Of a DNA stretch of 64,000 nucleotides, positions 21,540 to 33,068 are shown one piece after another. The notes below the pieces were generated by a model. It searched no databases and was not told the DNA's origin. It was given only the letters and a program-made list of their open reading frames with translations. Within the stretch, counting starts at the first letter, position 1; every line of letters starts with the position of its first letter. The stretch is from the NCBI GenBank assembly GCA_009746045.1, contig RPFO01000065.1:9000542-9064541 (forward strand), read 5' to 3'. The position numbers and the translations under genes were made by a program. This DNA comes from Mesostigma viride. Lineage: Eukaryota; Streptophyta; Mesostigmatophyceae; Mesostigmatales; Mesostigmataceae.

Positions 21540-22620
21540 TGAGCAGCAGCGCGAGCGGGGAAGGCCGGGAAGGCCTCCAGCATGAGCTCACCGATGAGGG
21601 CCATGGGGGCAATCGATTTGGATGTGGTTAATGATTTTGTCCGTAAACGCCTGTGCAGGCTTCTCGGAGTTCTCACCTTCCAGCAGGTCGAAGTGCGCTT
21701 GACGATGACGTTATGGCTGCGCTTGTCGAGCTCGGCCTCCTCTCGGAGGTCGAGCGTCTGTTGCTTGAGATGTGCTGCGATGGCGGAGGTGGTACGTGGT
21801 TAAGGTGGCGTGGTTAATTCAGCAGCATGGCGGCCCAGGTCTGGGGGGCCGGAGGAGCATCGCCTGCTGGGCCAGCGGGGGCTGGCTTGGCGCCGCAATG
21901 TCCTTCACCGGCCGCCTGGGCGGTGAGGCCTGCCGTATTTTGCAGGCACTCGCGATGGCGATGGCGTTGTCCTTGAGGCGACAGCTTGAGTCGATGTCAC
22001 GGAGCTGGGTGGTGATGGCGTCGGTGGTGGCCAGCGTTGTTGGCGGTGGAGGGGGAGGCGAGGAGCTAGGGTGGAGGTGGTGGTGGAGATGGTGGGGAGC
22101 TCGGCAGCTGCAGCGTGCTGCCCATGGCTGCCACATCTGCAGCGAGATGGCCGGGGGTCATGTGCTGCTCGATGGCCTCTTGAAGGACGGAGCGGAAGGT
22201 GGCTTCGGTCAAGGGGGAGGGGACCCAGAGCTGGTCTTCGGCAGCGAGGCGCTGAAGGAGGGATCGAGAAGATAGTGGCGAGCTGAAGGCAATCGAGCTA
22301 GGATGAGACCAGCCGGGCCGGCAGGTTGTCGATCAGGTCCACGGTAGGAAAACCGGCAGTCGACCAGTACTCGATCCATATTGCGGCGGAGGCGTGACTT
22401 GGCGTAGAGGTGCACGCAGGCACAGGGCAAGGAGAGAGGCGTGCACGACCCATATGTACAACACGTGCTCTGGACAGGAGCCGTTGATTGCGGGGGCTAT
22501 TGAAAATAGCCGGGCTAGCTGGTTGACGTCAAAGTCACGCTCGGACCAGCTAGCTAGGTTCGCCAGGGCTACTGCGCTTGGGCTCAGGCAATGCCGAGGG
22601 CGAAGCAAGTCCAGGGGGGG
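21540..22620 (-). pseudogene. Decayed LINE ORF1-like copy
   Basis: Short minus-strand frames match pieces of the ORF1 protein in the right order. These include a DAITTQLRDID segment, a PVKDIAA segment near 21,900 and a coding-like stretch at 22,200-22,600 equivalent to the middle of the intact protein. Many indels break every frame. No intact start or 3' end was found; the right side runs into a TTAA-hairpin tail of another element at 22,641. Confidence 0.6.
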
Positions 22621-22640
22621 CGTGGACGACCACCAGTGCG

Positions 22641-22760
22641 TAATTAATTATTTAATTAAACTCGTGCTCCCGTTGGGGAGTCACGGAGCATTAATTAACC
22701 CCGATGGATGGATGTAAGGATGGGTACATCAAGGAGACAACCAGCGCAGGCCAGAAACAT
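22641..22760 (-). repeat. TTAA tail with hairpin, next to a SINE-like 5' end
   Basis: A TAATTAATTATTTAATT tract precedes the hairpin at 22,661-22,688, identical in stem and loop to the one at 19,791. A few bases of the matching 3' UTR follow. From about 22,733 the SINE-like start CAAGGAGACAACCAGCGCAG appears in plus orientation. The join indicates nested insertions. Confidence 0.65.
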
Positions 22761-22946
22761 GCACGCAATCCTACCGGTATAAGCTATCTACGTATGCTAT
22801 CTACAAAACAATCCTATTCTTTATCTACTATGGTGCTCGCAATGAGGACCTGTACCAGGGCATGCCATATATATCACCAGCACCATTAGGCAGCGGCGCC
22901 TGCAGCTAGTAGGGCACCTAGCTCGCACCAACCAGGTAGACGCGTC

Positions 22947-23219
22947 ATGTGGCCGGCCCCCGCAGGACTGCGACCAGCTCAGCCTGGCCGGCACCTCCTG
23001 ACGTGGGCCGGGCCCCCTGATGTTAGACGCCGCAAGGCCCGCACCTTCAAAGAACAGCTAGTAGAGGACATGGGGGGCCTACTAGGCCTCTCCGTGATTT
23101 GGAAGAAGATGATGGACAAGGCCAAGTGGGCCCAGGTCATAGAGGACAACGAGCCCCCCCCTGTGGGGAAGCGCCCGCGTGTGCAAACCCGTGGGAGGCA
23201 CGCCAGACAGCTCCCCTAG
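22947..23219 (+). pseudogene. LINE ORF2 C-terminal fragment
   Basis: The last roughly 90 residues of a longer protein end at a TAG at 23,217-23,219. The stretch RRRKARTFKEQLVEDM...GL...DKAKWAQVIED matches the usual tail of LINE reverse-transcriptase proteins (a W/F-x-LVED...LGL...A.DR..W pattern). There is no RT core upstream, so the copy is 5'-truncated. Its 3' UTR, hairpin and TTAA tail follow immediately. A shorter relative lies at 37,379-37,480. Confidence 0.55.
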
Positions 23220-23400
23220 GGCATCGTTAGGCTGTCTCGATAGATGTCGTAGTTAGAATGCTGTTAGATGGATGTCGTAGGTAGCTGATGTAGATAGATT
23301 AGACCGGTAGGACTGTTTGCACCCATCCATCCATCCATCGGGGTTAATGCTCCGTGACTCCCCAACGGGAGCACGAGTCTAATTAATTAATTAATTAATG
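23220..23400 (+). mobile_element. LINE 3' UTR, terminal hairpin and (TTAA)n tail
   Basis: This is the 3' UTR of the fragment above. It contains GATGG/CATCC repeats and ends in the hairpin at 23,350-23,377 (CTC-GTG-CTCCC, CAAC loop, GGGAG-CAC-GAG) and TTAA repeats at 23,380-23,399. It is the clearest example in sense orientation of the order ORF2 end, UTR, hairpin, tail. Confidence 0.75.
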
Positions 23401-23817
23401 GTGCTCGCGACCCTAGGGTCTTGTCTAGCATGCCTCCCGCGTTTGCAAACACGCTCCTGCCGCCACTGCCGGGGGGGTGTTGTCCTCTATGACCTGGGCC
23501 CACTTGGCCTTGTCGATCCATCATCTTTTTCCACCAGTGCTTTCAAGACTCATGGCACCGCTGCCTTCCGGGCCTGAGGGCGAAGCTGCAGCGGCTGGAG
23601 CTGCATTCCTATTCTTAGGGCTCAGCGCAGCCGCTACCTAGGCTGCGTTGCATGCGTAGAGGAGTGTGTGCTCGTCATAATACTGGATGATAGCTTCGGG
23701 TCGGTGGGAGCCGCGTGGCTATCTATACCTAGGAAGACCTGCATGGAGGGAGACAGATGGTAACAAACAAAAATGTTTATAGAAAAAAACATAACCAAGT
23801 AGGAAGAAGAACACGCG

Positions 23818-23869
23818 CGCGCACACACACACATACACACACACACACACGTACACACACACACACACG

Positions 23870-23903
<34 letters not shown>
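23818..23903. repeat. (CA)n microsatellite
   Basis: Interrupted CA dinucleotide repeats. The surrounding 23,400-24,080 holds no recognisable gene; about 23,420-23,530 carries scraps related to the ORF2 fragment at 23.1 kb. Confidence 0.9.
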
Positions 23904-23905
<2 letters not shown>

Positions 23906-24079
23906 GAAAAATTGTGCTTGCACCAAATACCAAGTCGACGTTTTTTGCATAAAATTGGTTGTCTCGTTTAATGAGTTGTCTCACTTGAAAACACGACGGC
24001 GTGCAGGGCACCCGCACGATCGAACCACATGGTGGTAATCATCTTGAAACTTAGTACAGATGAATACTAAGTAAATTGA

Positions 24080-25206
24080 TTAATTACGCGCGGTCCCGTT
24101 GGGGACACGCAGAGCAGAGAGTGCCGTAGTTAGATTTACATCCCTGTACTACCCTAGCCCTTCCACGGCGTTGGATCACCATGCGTCCAGGAATAGTTGT
24201 CTCACTTAGTATGTTGCACACTAGGAATGGGGCGAAGAGATCCCATCTTCGATCCGTTGACCATGCCCGGAGGCAAGCCACAACCATGCGATCAACTACT
24301 CACGGGGAGAATTCATAACTGCTAAAGAATGTCAGAGTGACATGGCGGGGGCGTTGGCGCTGGCTCAAGAAAGACTGAAGACTGAAGTGTGTGGGATAGG
24401 TAGGCAAGTGCACAGAGGCAACTATTCCCGGCGACATCTACTTCTTTAGTGAATTAACTATTCCTGGATGTGCATGGCGGTCGCATTGTACGTTGCCTGC
24501 CAGATGATAAGAGCAGTCGGTGTCGAAGATGAAAGGCGCGACGATCGCAAGCCGTGGCTGTGTGAAGGAAGATCTGCATATGGAGAGATAGCGGCGAACA
24601 CCAAGTGGCTGACCGGGTGGTGGATGAAAAGAGAGAGCATGGATGTTTTGGAAAATAAATAAAACATGATGTGAAAAAATAAAAAGTTAAAAGGGTTCAA
24701 AATTATATATACACTAGTAATTATAAAGAAGAAAAGGGGGGGGGGGGGGGGGGGGGGGAAGAAGAAGAATAAACAAAGGGGTAAATCTTGAGGTCATAGC
24801 CAGGATACGATGAGGCATAGACGATGTCGGACGAAGGGTTAGAAGTTTTTTGCTTAAGTGCCCATTAAATTAAACTAAATTAAAGGATAACATGACTCCG
24901 TTGGGAGATCATGTAGCACATATAGTCCCTTGCTGGATGGATGGAGGTGGGCGGAGCCGCGAAACGGAGGTGAGCGCCCATTTCCCGGGATCTCCCTCCC
25001 AACAGGGTCAAACGCCTCGTAACCAGCTCACTCAAGTTCAAAAAGTTGCTAAGGGAAAGGGTGTAACGAAGTAGTGAAAAAAAAGGAAGAATTATAAATA
25101 AATAAGGAGCACGGGATAATAAAAGTTAGAGTAAAGATAAAGAAGATAATTACACTTAAAGTAAAGATTAATTAATTAATTAATAGACACGTGACTGCGT
25201 CACGTG
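24080..25206. repeat. Intergenic stretch with three retroposon hairpin tails and a long G-run
   Basis: There is no supportable gene here. Hairpins next to AT-rich tails occur at 24,087-24,110 (GTCCC/GGGAC stem), 24,891-24,913 (CATGA and CTCC paired with GGAG and TCATG) and 25,188-25,206 (CACGTGAC, loop GCA, GTCACGTG; TTAA repeats at 25,168-25,184). Each marks the 3' end of a minus-strand retroposon whose body is not recognised. A run of about 22 G residues lies at 24,738-24,759. Confidence 0.6.
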
Positions 25207-25248
25207 AGCATAAGTCCTCAGTGGGAGGGAGAAAAAGATAAAGAAGAA

Positions 25249-25461
25249 GAAGAAGATAAAGAAGAAGAAGAAGAAGAAGAAGAAGAAGAAGAAGAAGAAG
25301 AAGAAGAAGAAGAAGAAGAAGAAGAAGAAGAAGAAGAAGAAGAAGAAGAAGAAGAAGAAGAAGAAGAAGAAGAAGAAGAAGAAGAAGAAGAAGAAGAAGA
25401 AGAAGAAGAAGAAGAAGAAGAAGAAGAAGAAGAAGAAGAAGAAGAAGAAGAAGAAGAAGAT
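25249..25461. repeat. (GAA)n trinucleotide tract
   Basis: About 200 bp of nearly perfect GAA/AAG repeats. A polypurine tract this long can form triplex (H-DNA). Apparent poly-Glu and poly-Leu frames are artefacts of the repeat. Confidence 0.95.
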
Positions 25462-25489
25462 AAAGTAAAGATAAAGAAGAAGAAATAAG

Positions 25490-27094
25490 ATTAAAGGAAT
25501 AAGCGTACATAAGAAAGAATAGCGATATCTTCATAAGAAAGAATAGCTTTCTATTAACTAGCACATCTGCTTTCACACCAAGGGGTTGCCATGCGAAGCC
25601 GTAGTTGCTTCACTCAATAATATTGAGAGAAGGGGCTAAGCACATGCGCCAGACTGCTTCCGTCATTTGACTACCGTGGCGCTCAAACCCACTGACTAAT
25701 AACGCGCTTACAAACATCAGGCTGGTAATAAGACACGCGGTTTCTTTGGGGAGGCATAGAGCAACCTCTTCATGATGGATATGGGAGAAAACCACCTATC
25801 CTACGGGTCCTTATTTTCCGTGTGTTTGCATAATCTAGTTTAGAGGGCCGGGCCCTTGCCGGCATTGTGAAGTCCAAGGAGTATCATTCACACCGTGCCC
25901 ACTGGCCGGGGGGGGGGGGGGGGGGGGGGAACTTGTGGGCCTCCACAATCTCAAGCGAACTAAACTTGTGCTGCATCATCTTACATACGAATCAACGAAT
26001 GAGAGGCCGACGACTCCCTTGTCTGCAGCTAGTTGATCTTGAAAATTTCGTGCAAGGCCTTTCCAGCGATTGTACCACAGACGGACAGCAAAGGGGCCAA
26101 CCAATTCAGGAATCAGCCCTGATGACGATGGAATTAAGCACTCGCAACTACGCGAAGGCTTGCCTTTGCAAGTTCGTCAGGCACTCTGGCGTAATGGGTA
26201 TATATTATTGGTTATCGATGAACTGTGCATCGAATATGGGCAAAGCAAGACACACAAGGGTGTAGGTGATGTAAGCACTGCAAGATTGAATACGACGACC
26301 GGATTTTGATTGGCAATGGAAATCGAATCATGCACAACTTCGGCATATGCCATACCCTAGGCCTCGCTGCGAGTACGGCCTTCATACTTCAAAACAATCC
26401 ATCAACCCTGGACGTCCACGATCATGCTTGCTCCAACGAATGCGCTCGTTCTTCTTGTGTCGACTGACCACTAATAAACCATTCGTGCATCGATTTTTCG
26501 ACGCCGGCGTGCGACGATCGGTCGATCGCGAATACATAACATGTCTGGTCACTGGTCAGTGGTCAAAGCGACTCACGATGCCAGGCGATGACAAGGGAAA
26601 GGGTTTAAGACTCACTCGGAGAGGATTACGTGGCAGCAAAAGGCGGCTTTGGAGGACGTGTCATTTGCGAACCGCTCTAATGTCAAGTAGCTTCAAGTGC
26701 CTGTCGTTGCTGACACGGCAGGTTGCTACTCCGTAGCCACGAAACTGTACAGTACAAGATCATTTTCTGGATGAGGCAGGGATGAGGTAACGTCGACGTA
26801 GGCGTAGGTATACCCAACGTACACGTGTATCTTCGCGCACGCCAACGGGTGGTGCTGATCCCAGAGACCCAAGCCCGGCATGGCACGAAAGCGTGCGAAG
26901 CTGTGCGAATTCTGGCCCTGACATCAGCAGAAGGCCTGTGATGCGGGCGACGGCAATTCGTTAAGAAATCGCCAATCCAACAGTAAATTGACGTCTGCGA
27001 ACCTTTTCCTCCGTCCTTACTCCCTAGGTTGCGTCATTGTGCATTCAGAAAGACATAAAAAGATCATTACGATCCTGAAAGCTATACTAACAAC
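25490..27094. other. Intergenic region without recognised genes
   Basis: Short frames occur at 25,867-26,309 and 26,347-26,736 but show no convincing domain. A G-run of about 22 bases lies at 25,908-25,929. The last few hundred bases are the upstream flank of the aldolase-family gene at 27,095; no promoter element could be named. Confidence 0.5.
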
Positions 27095-28482
27095 ATGGCA
27101 GCGTTATGTGCCCAGCATTCTATGGCACATTTTGGTGGCTCCGCGGCTTTGAAAAGGTGGTCGGCAGCAGGATGCGGTCGGTCGGCTCTTAAAAACGCGG
27201 GAAGGAAAGCCGAGCCTTTGCTTACAAGCCCCCCAAAGCAAGATGGTTGGAGTTCTCCCCGTTCCTTGGTGCCCCCCTGCCGTAATAGTCTCCCACATAC
27301 GAGGCATAGCACAGGAAACCACCTTCATGCGCCCATCGTTGCCATCCCGACGCCATTTGAGAGTAGCAATAACGCCGTTAATCTACGCGGGTTTGACTAC
27401 ATACTACATTTCCTGGAGGAGAGAGGGGTGCAGTGCGTCCTTGTGAATGGGACATCGGGCGAGTTTCCTTCCCTGACGCTGGAGGAGAGAATACAGGTAA
27501 TGCTAGAGGACAAGAAACGTCTTATAAGTTCCGTCTGTCACCCATGCGCTAGAAACCTGCTTTGTCGCGCATATACTTTCCATGCCCCGCTTGGAATTGC
27601 TGTATGTGCGCTAACTTAAACGCAGAGCACATTTCCTCTGTTGAACGGCTAATATGAGCGATGAGCGCCAGAATGTAGTACACGTCTCTGACCATCCTCC
27701 TGCATAGTAACACCGTCGTCCTTCGCCTTCGCTGTTACTGTCTTCCCTGGCCCTCTTCCTCTGCTGTATGCATACCAAGGAAGCAGACCATGTCTGGTTG
27801 CTCGAGAATGTTCGTGGGGTTAACTCCCAGCACATAAACTTGTAGGGAGTTAACTTGTTGTTTTCTCTTCGCAGCCTGGGTATGTGCCCATGGGCCTATC
27901 ATAAGATCTTTAGGAAGGGCTGACCCAATTCCCTGCAAAGGGCCGAGTCGACCCTTGCCACGAGGGGATGCGGCAGCAGAACTGTGGAATCTCTCCTATA
28001 GACCCGTATGCTCCCCTGTATTGTCGAGGCAAGCAACAAATAGAAAACTCCCCCGAATGCGTGCAGGGAGCTGTTGCCCTGACCTGCCACAAGTCGCGGA
28101 ACCCACCTCCTTTGTTCGCTGGTCGTCACACTCCTGCCTACCCAACAACCATTACAAAACCCCACGCATCTCCCGATGCGTCTTCATGGACTTCCTTGGT
28201 TATTGATGTACTGCCTTCCCACCCAATATCCCAGAAGCCATGCCTGCAGCGATTACAAGTTCACCCCACATACCCATGTTTTATATGCAGATGGTTGTGT
28301 TCCTGACTCTTCCCCGACTGCTTGCCTCCATTGTGACATACACGCACACACGCGCACGCACAACACACACACACACACACACATACACACAATGATGATG
28401 ACCTACCAGCCTACCGGCCTACCGACCTACCAACCATCCATCCAACCATCCAACCATCCATCCATCCAAACAAACAAACAAA

Positions 28483-28559
<77 letters not shown>

Positions 28560-28639
28560 CCACCCACCCACCCACCCACCCACAAACCAACAAACCAACA
28601 AACCAAACCTACCCCACCCAATTTACACACGCGCGCGCG

Positions 28640-28704
<65 letters not shown>

Positions 28705-29536
28705 GCGCGCGTATGCGCACGTTAACACACTTTCATAATCCCCCCCCCCTCCCCCCAAGATCCTGGAGCACTGCCGCAAAGTGTCCAAACTTCAGATCGT
28801 CGTCAACATCTCCTCCTGCTGCATGGGTGACTGCGTGGCGCTCTACCGACACGCCGCGTCGCGCCACCTGGCGGACGCCGCGCTGCTCCTCCCCCCTTAC
28901 TACTTCGCCAACCCGCGCGAGGACGGCACACTCTCGTTCATCCGCCAGGTCATCCACCACTGCGGTTGGAACGCCAAGTCTCCCGGCGAGCCGGGGAAGT
29001 ACCCCATCCCGATCTATTTATACAACTTCCCCTACCACACCCAGGCCACGCTCACGCCCGCCATGTTCGGCGCACTCGCGGCCGAGTTCCCGTCCGATAT
29101 TCTCCCGGGTCTCAAGGACTCGTCGGGCGACATGGCCGCGTGCGATGGGTTCAAGGCGGTTGCAAAGGACCGGCTGATCTACGTGGGCAATGACCGGGGG
29201 GCCTCGAGCGTGCTTGAGCGCGGGCTGGACGGGTCGGTCACGGGCGCCAGCGTGGCCACGATCCAGTACATGGTGGACCTGGACAGGTGTTTCCGCGCGG
29301 GCGACCGCGAGGGCATGGCTAAGTGCCAGGCGAGCGTGGACCAGTGGATCGGGTTCAGCGCCACGCTGCCGCATCTGTCAGAGATCGCCGTCACCAAGGC
29401 GGCGCTGAACGTGATCAGCAAGGGCATCGTCTCACGGCAGGTGCGGCCGCCGCTGGTCACGGCCACGCCGGACGAGTCAAAGGCGATCGCACGGGAGATC
29501 GAGGCCATCGCATCGCGCTCCATGGCCAAGGCATAG
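27095..29536 (+). CDS. Dihydrodipicolinate synthase / N-acetylneuraminate lyase family protein (class I aldolase)
   Basis: Two exons, 27,095-27,496 and 28,760-29,536, are joined by a GT-AG intron in phase 0 to give 392 residues. The core starts near residue 79 ([10 protein letters not shown]). It has the substrate-binding GTSGEF loop at 119-124, the catalytic tyrosine in YLYNFP (Tyr222) and the Schiff-base lysine in GLKDSSGD (Lys253). Family members condense or cleave pyruvate through a lysine imine: dihydrodipicolinate synthase in lysine synthesis, sialic-acid lyase, and 4-hydroxy-2-oxoglutarate aldolase. Residues alone do not settle which. The roughly 75-residue N-terminal extension is basic, rich in Ala/Ser/Arg and nearly free of acidic residues, like an organelle transit peptide. 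The chosen ATG is the first in the open frame. The intron is filled with CA repeats and ends in a C-rich tract before the acceptor. Confidence 0.88.
28340..28758. repeat. Simple repeats in the aldolase-gene intron
   Basis: CA repeats (28,357-28,385, 28,485-28,557 and 28,642-28,700), with CAAC/CCAT/CACC variants between, fill the last 400 bp of the intron. A C-rich polypyrimidine tract follows directly before the acceptor at 28,759. Confidence 0.9.
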
Positions 29537-31320
29537 GGGCTATTTTTTAGGGGCTTTTGGCCGGCTCGATGGCCAACGCATAGGTATAGGGCTATTGATA
29601 GGGGCTCATAAAAAGGGCTATTTATGGCATGGGGCGGGGTGGATGGCCAAGGCTGAAATGAGGTGGGAATCCGCGGGACGCTCACCTATCTAGGCAGACT
29701 CGAGCTTCCATGGGCCGGGACTTCCAGATTGCACATCTGCGCGGGTTGTCTCGCTGACACCGCCAAGGCAGGATACGGCCAAGGCATAGAGAGAGTTGAG
29801 CATTGTATGATTCATGGCCGCATCTTCAGAGTATTTCTTGAGAGTCTTGGAAGTCATGGTTGTCTAGTTAAGACGCTGGGTGAAGGGTCAGGTCTTGGAT
29901 GGAGCCTTGGGCGGACAGGGGGGGGGGGGGGGATGACAGGCACGCCCACTGATATAGATCAAGGCGCGTTGTCCGTCCGTGACCTGGGCCAGCATTAGGT
30001 TTCAGGGAATATGTTGATGCGGGGACGCAGGCCTGTGGCCAGCGGTTGGGCCATGATCAGGGCTCCGGGTACCACGTCAACCAGCTCATGCTGCCATGTA
30101 TTGGCTTTCTTACTTTATGTACAGGAGGGTGCAGGACGTTGTTCTAGTGTTTGTCTGATCTGGTGCGTGACGATCTCCTGTGGAGCCTGCCAACCTTGAT
30201 GTGATCTGTTTTCATCGGAGGGGCTGCGACATGTATATCATAGAGACAACCAGCGCAGTTACGTTGGTACCGTAGAACCACAGTCCTGAGTTCGTCACTG
30301 GGTCCTTTCGTGTCCTACACGATTTCAACATAGGGTTGTAGGTATTGCGGTGGTTCAGAAATGGGGCAATCTTGGGCGTCGCAATGGAACCACCCGCGCA
30401 GGCTTGGATTAAAAGTAGGCTCAAGCCTGCTATATTGTAGCGTTGCAGGTGTACAGTCCAGGTGTGAGGTGTGAAAAGATAGGATCGATTGTAATTAATA
30501 CCGTGCTTGTTTTGAACACAAGTTCGAAAGCCACAAGTTCGAAAAGTACTTGAAATACAAGTGTTGCTAATATGAATATGCATGCATTTGTGGCTGGACA
30601 GATGTGGCTTGTAGGTGTATCATGTTATATTTAAAACTTACTCTGCTAGTAAGTGTAAGTACGTGCGTGCCATGCGCGGGGCATGTAACGGAATACCACA
30701 TGTGAGATCATGTCATTATCAAAGCTTTAATTTGTACATACGATACTGCAAAGTCGACTAAGTATCAAAGAGACAACCAGCGCATGCCAGAAATCTAGAA
30801 GAATCCAGACCTTGGTAGCTCGAGCCTGGTGTAATTATATTATCCGTGTTTGTTGAGTCATGCAGGAAAAATTAAATTATAACATGACTCCGTTGGGAGA
30901 TCATGTAGCACATATTCCCTTGCTGGATGGATGGAGGTGGGCAAAGCCGCGGAACCGAACTAATCTAACTCTAAGCTAATCTAATCTAGAAAACCCTAAC
31001 TATTCTACTCACCAAAGCGCCCCTTCCCCTTTGGGGGGCACGGGGGCTCAAGCCCACATGGGCTGGTGTATGAGCCTGGACAATCGTCTTCCACCTCCTC
31101 TTGTTCTGCATAGCAGTCCAAGCAAGAGAGAGGGAGTGAATGTGATTTTCAAATGGGGCTGGGACCACTAGGTCGGCCAGCAACTGCTGTGGGTAGGTCA
31201 TGACATGTTTGCCTACCTTCTTACGTATTTCCTTGGGGCCAGGCCAGGTCAGGATATGCCGCCTTGGCTGGCCAAGCCGCTGGGGGCCGGCCAGACCGAG
31301 GTCGGTGTCTATACCTGACT
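29537..31320. other. Intergenic region with SINE-like fragments and one hairpin tail
   Basis: No gene recognised. Diverged copies of the SINE-like repeat lie at about 29,680-29,755 (minus), 30,236-30,256 (plus) and 30,770-30,826 (plus, including GGTAGCTCGAGCC). A retroposon 3' hairpin of the CATGA/TCATG type lies at 30,883-30,905. A G-run lies near 29,920. Confidence 0.5.
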
Positions 31321-31329
31321 GGTGCGAGC

Positions 31330-32140
31330 ATTAATTAACTAGAAACATAACTCCGTTGGGAGTATCTGTAGCACATATCCCTGAGAAGGGGCATATGGCC
31401 TATAATACATTCTAGGCTACTTCCTGCAAGGGTGGGAATGTAAGCTACCCTTGCTCTAGGTGCACCAGGGCACCTGCACCCTCATGATCTATCACGCTAT
31501 GCCCAGCTAAGGGCGAGCAAGATGTCCTACGAATGCTATCCTACGCTGTCTAATCTCGTCCGAAATGCGAGGCATGACCTGGTACAAATTAAGATTCTAA
31601 AGATCTATGCGTGGAAAACCCTACATTCAGGGCCTGACGGAGCATCCTGGTTACCATGCCGTCTAGCTTGGCGGCCAGCGTGTCCGGCCGTGAGCGTCCA
31701 TGCCTCATCGCCATAGGTGAGCACTGTGAGGACCAGGACCTTGCTGAGTGCATGCGCTTGCGGTGCTCGCCGAGGGCCTTCGAGTGCCAATAGGTTTTAA
31801 GCGAACGATGACTAGCCCAGGCCAGGCCGATGCGGGTGTCCATGTGCATCGACGGCGGTGTCGGGGAGCATGCTCCCCAGCATGGTTTGAAGCGATGATC
31901 ACGAAACAGGACGTCCGTCCCGTCTAGCAGCCGCGGCAGAGGCGGACGACTGGAAGCCTCAATCACCATCGCCTCAGTTTTGACACTTATCTCCAACCCC
32001 ACCGCCCTCGCCTCCAAGCCCACACAGTCCAGCCAGGTCTGAATGTGCTAGGGGCGAGCGCGATGAGGGTGGTATCATCCGTGTAAATCAGGTCAGACAG
32101 GCGGTAGCCGGGGACAACGCCGCCGTGCTCGCGCTCGTTA
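31330..32140 (-). pseudogene. LINE reverse-transcriptase fragment with 3' UTR, hairpin and tail
   Basis: On the minus strand, 32,048-32,110 encodes RLSDLIYTDDTTLIA, which carries the YxDD catalytic box (YTDD) of a reverse transcriptase. Downstream, in shifting frames, are a GLEISVKTEAMV segment and VLTVLTYGDEAWTLTAGHA, the conserved post-palm region of APE-type LINEs. At least two frameshifts and missing parts make it non-functional. A 3' UTR (31,370-31,540) follows, homologous to that of the half-LINE at 17.4 kb, then the hairpin at 31,346-31,368 and a TTAA remnant. This ties the ORF1-only elements to an RT-bearing partner with the same 3' end. Confidence 0.75.
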
Positions 32141-33068
32141 AGGATGTCCAAGCCGGGCTCGAACCCCTTAAGAGCGGTAAAGGCGACCACCGCCAGGCCC
32201 AGCAACGGGAGGTCACCGACCGCGCTCGCCGCGAGTGCGCCGAGTGGTGCTACGTCGCTTCCTCCAGAAGCCAGGTGAGACGTCAACCTCTCTTGCTGAC
32301 GAGCTCAAGAACCAGCTTCTTACCCTCATGGGCCTGGTAGGTGAGGTAGAACTGCGTGGGTGCCACCGCCTTCCCCACTCACGGGACAAGGCGGCTCCCC
32401 CACCAGTCCTACTCACCTTCCCCTCCCGGCTGAGGATAAGCAGCGGTTCCTCTCTCGTCGCAAGCGGTTGCACGACCTCACCTGGATGCTGGATGACGAC
32501 CTCACCCCCGCTCAGCAACAGCAGCGACGCGACCTGTGGACGGAATACCTCCGCCATAAGCAGGACCCCCAGAAGCCCAAGGTGTACTGGAGGGGCGGGG
32601 ACCTGATGATCAACCACAAGATGTGGACGCCCGCCCCAGCGGGCTAGAATAGCAATAGCCCTAGCTTGTAACCATTGGCGTCACTGCCGCTAAGGCAGCC
32701 CTGCCTAGAATGTTGCCTAGCTGTGCCAACACACCTAGTCACGTGCCGCCAACGCACGGTACCCAACCAGCCATAGCCTTAGCCTAGTCCTAGTACAGCC
32801 ATGCTACGCCCTGGCTATGTTCAGATTACTTGCCCACGCTCCTTGCTATGATATGCTCACATGGGTCTTATTGCACCCACAGACTGCCGGATCGTTAGCG
32901 TGTCCGTTTAGCTAGCGCGCCCGAATGCAGCTGGGGCATGCCTTTGGCATGAAGGAGACTGGGGGTCTCTGCCCTTTCTCCTGTAGTGCACACACAGGGA
33001 TGAAAAGCACTTCGGTGCTCCGTGACTCCCCAACGGGAGCACGAGTTTAATTAATTAATTAATTAGTT
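32140..33068 (+). pseudogene. LINE ORF1 C-terminal copy with 3' UTR, hairpin and TTAA tail
   Basis: Two overlapping frames cover the ORF1 C-terminal half. One has ADELKNQLLTLMGLVGEVEL. After a one-base shift near 32,420, the other has LTPAQQQQRRDLW and KPKVYWRGGDLMINHK, ending near 32,647. A 3' UTR runs to about 33,010, then the hairpin at 33,018-33,045 and TTAA repeats to 33,068. The wording differs from the minus-strand copies, so this is a separate ORF1 subfamily. The left end abuts the RT fragment of opposite strand. Confidence 0.7.

Noticed and set aside
23990-24035. tRNA gene suggested by a GGTTCGA-like B box on the minus strand
   Set aside because: No cloverleaf stems or A box at the right distance could be found.
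25172-25576. Poly-Leu and poly-Glu frames
   Set aside because: Direct translation of the GAA tract.
25867-26736. Possible Gypsy-type RT fragment at 25.9-26.7 kb
   Set aside because: A few residues are suggestive (a PFVHRF-like run, WQQKAALED) but no catalytic motif or collinear order could be supported.
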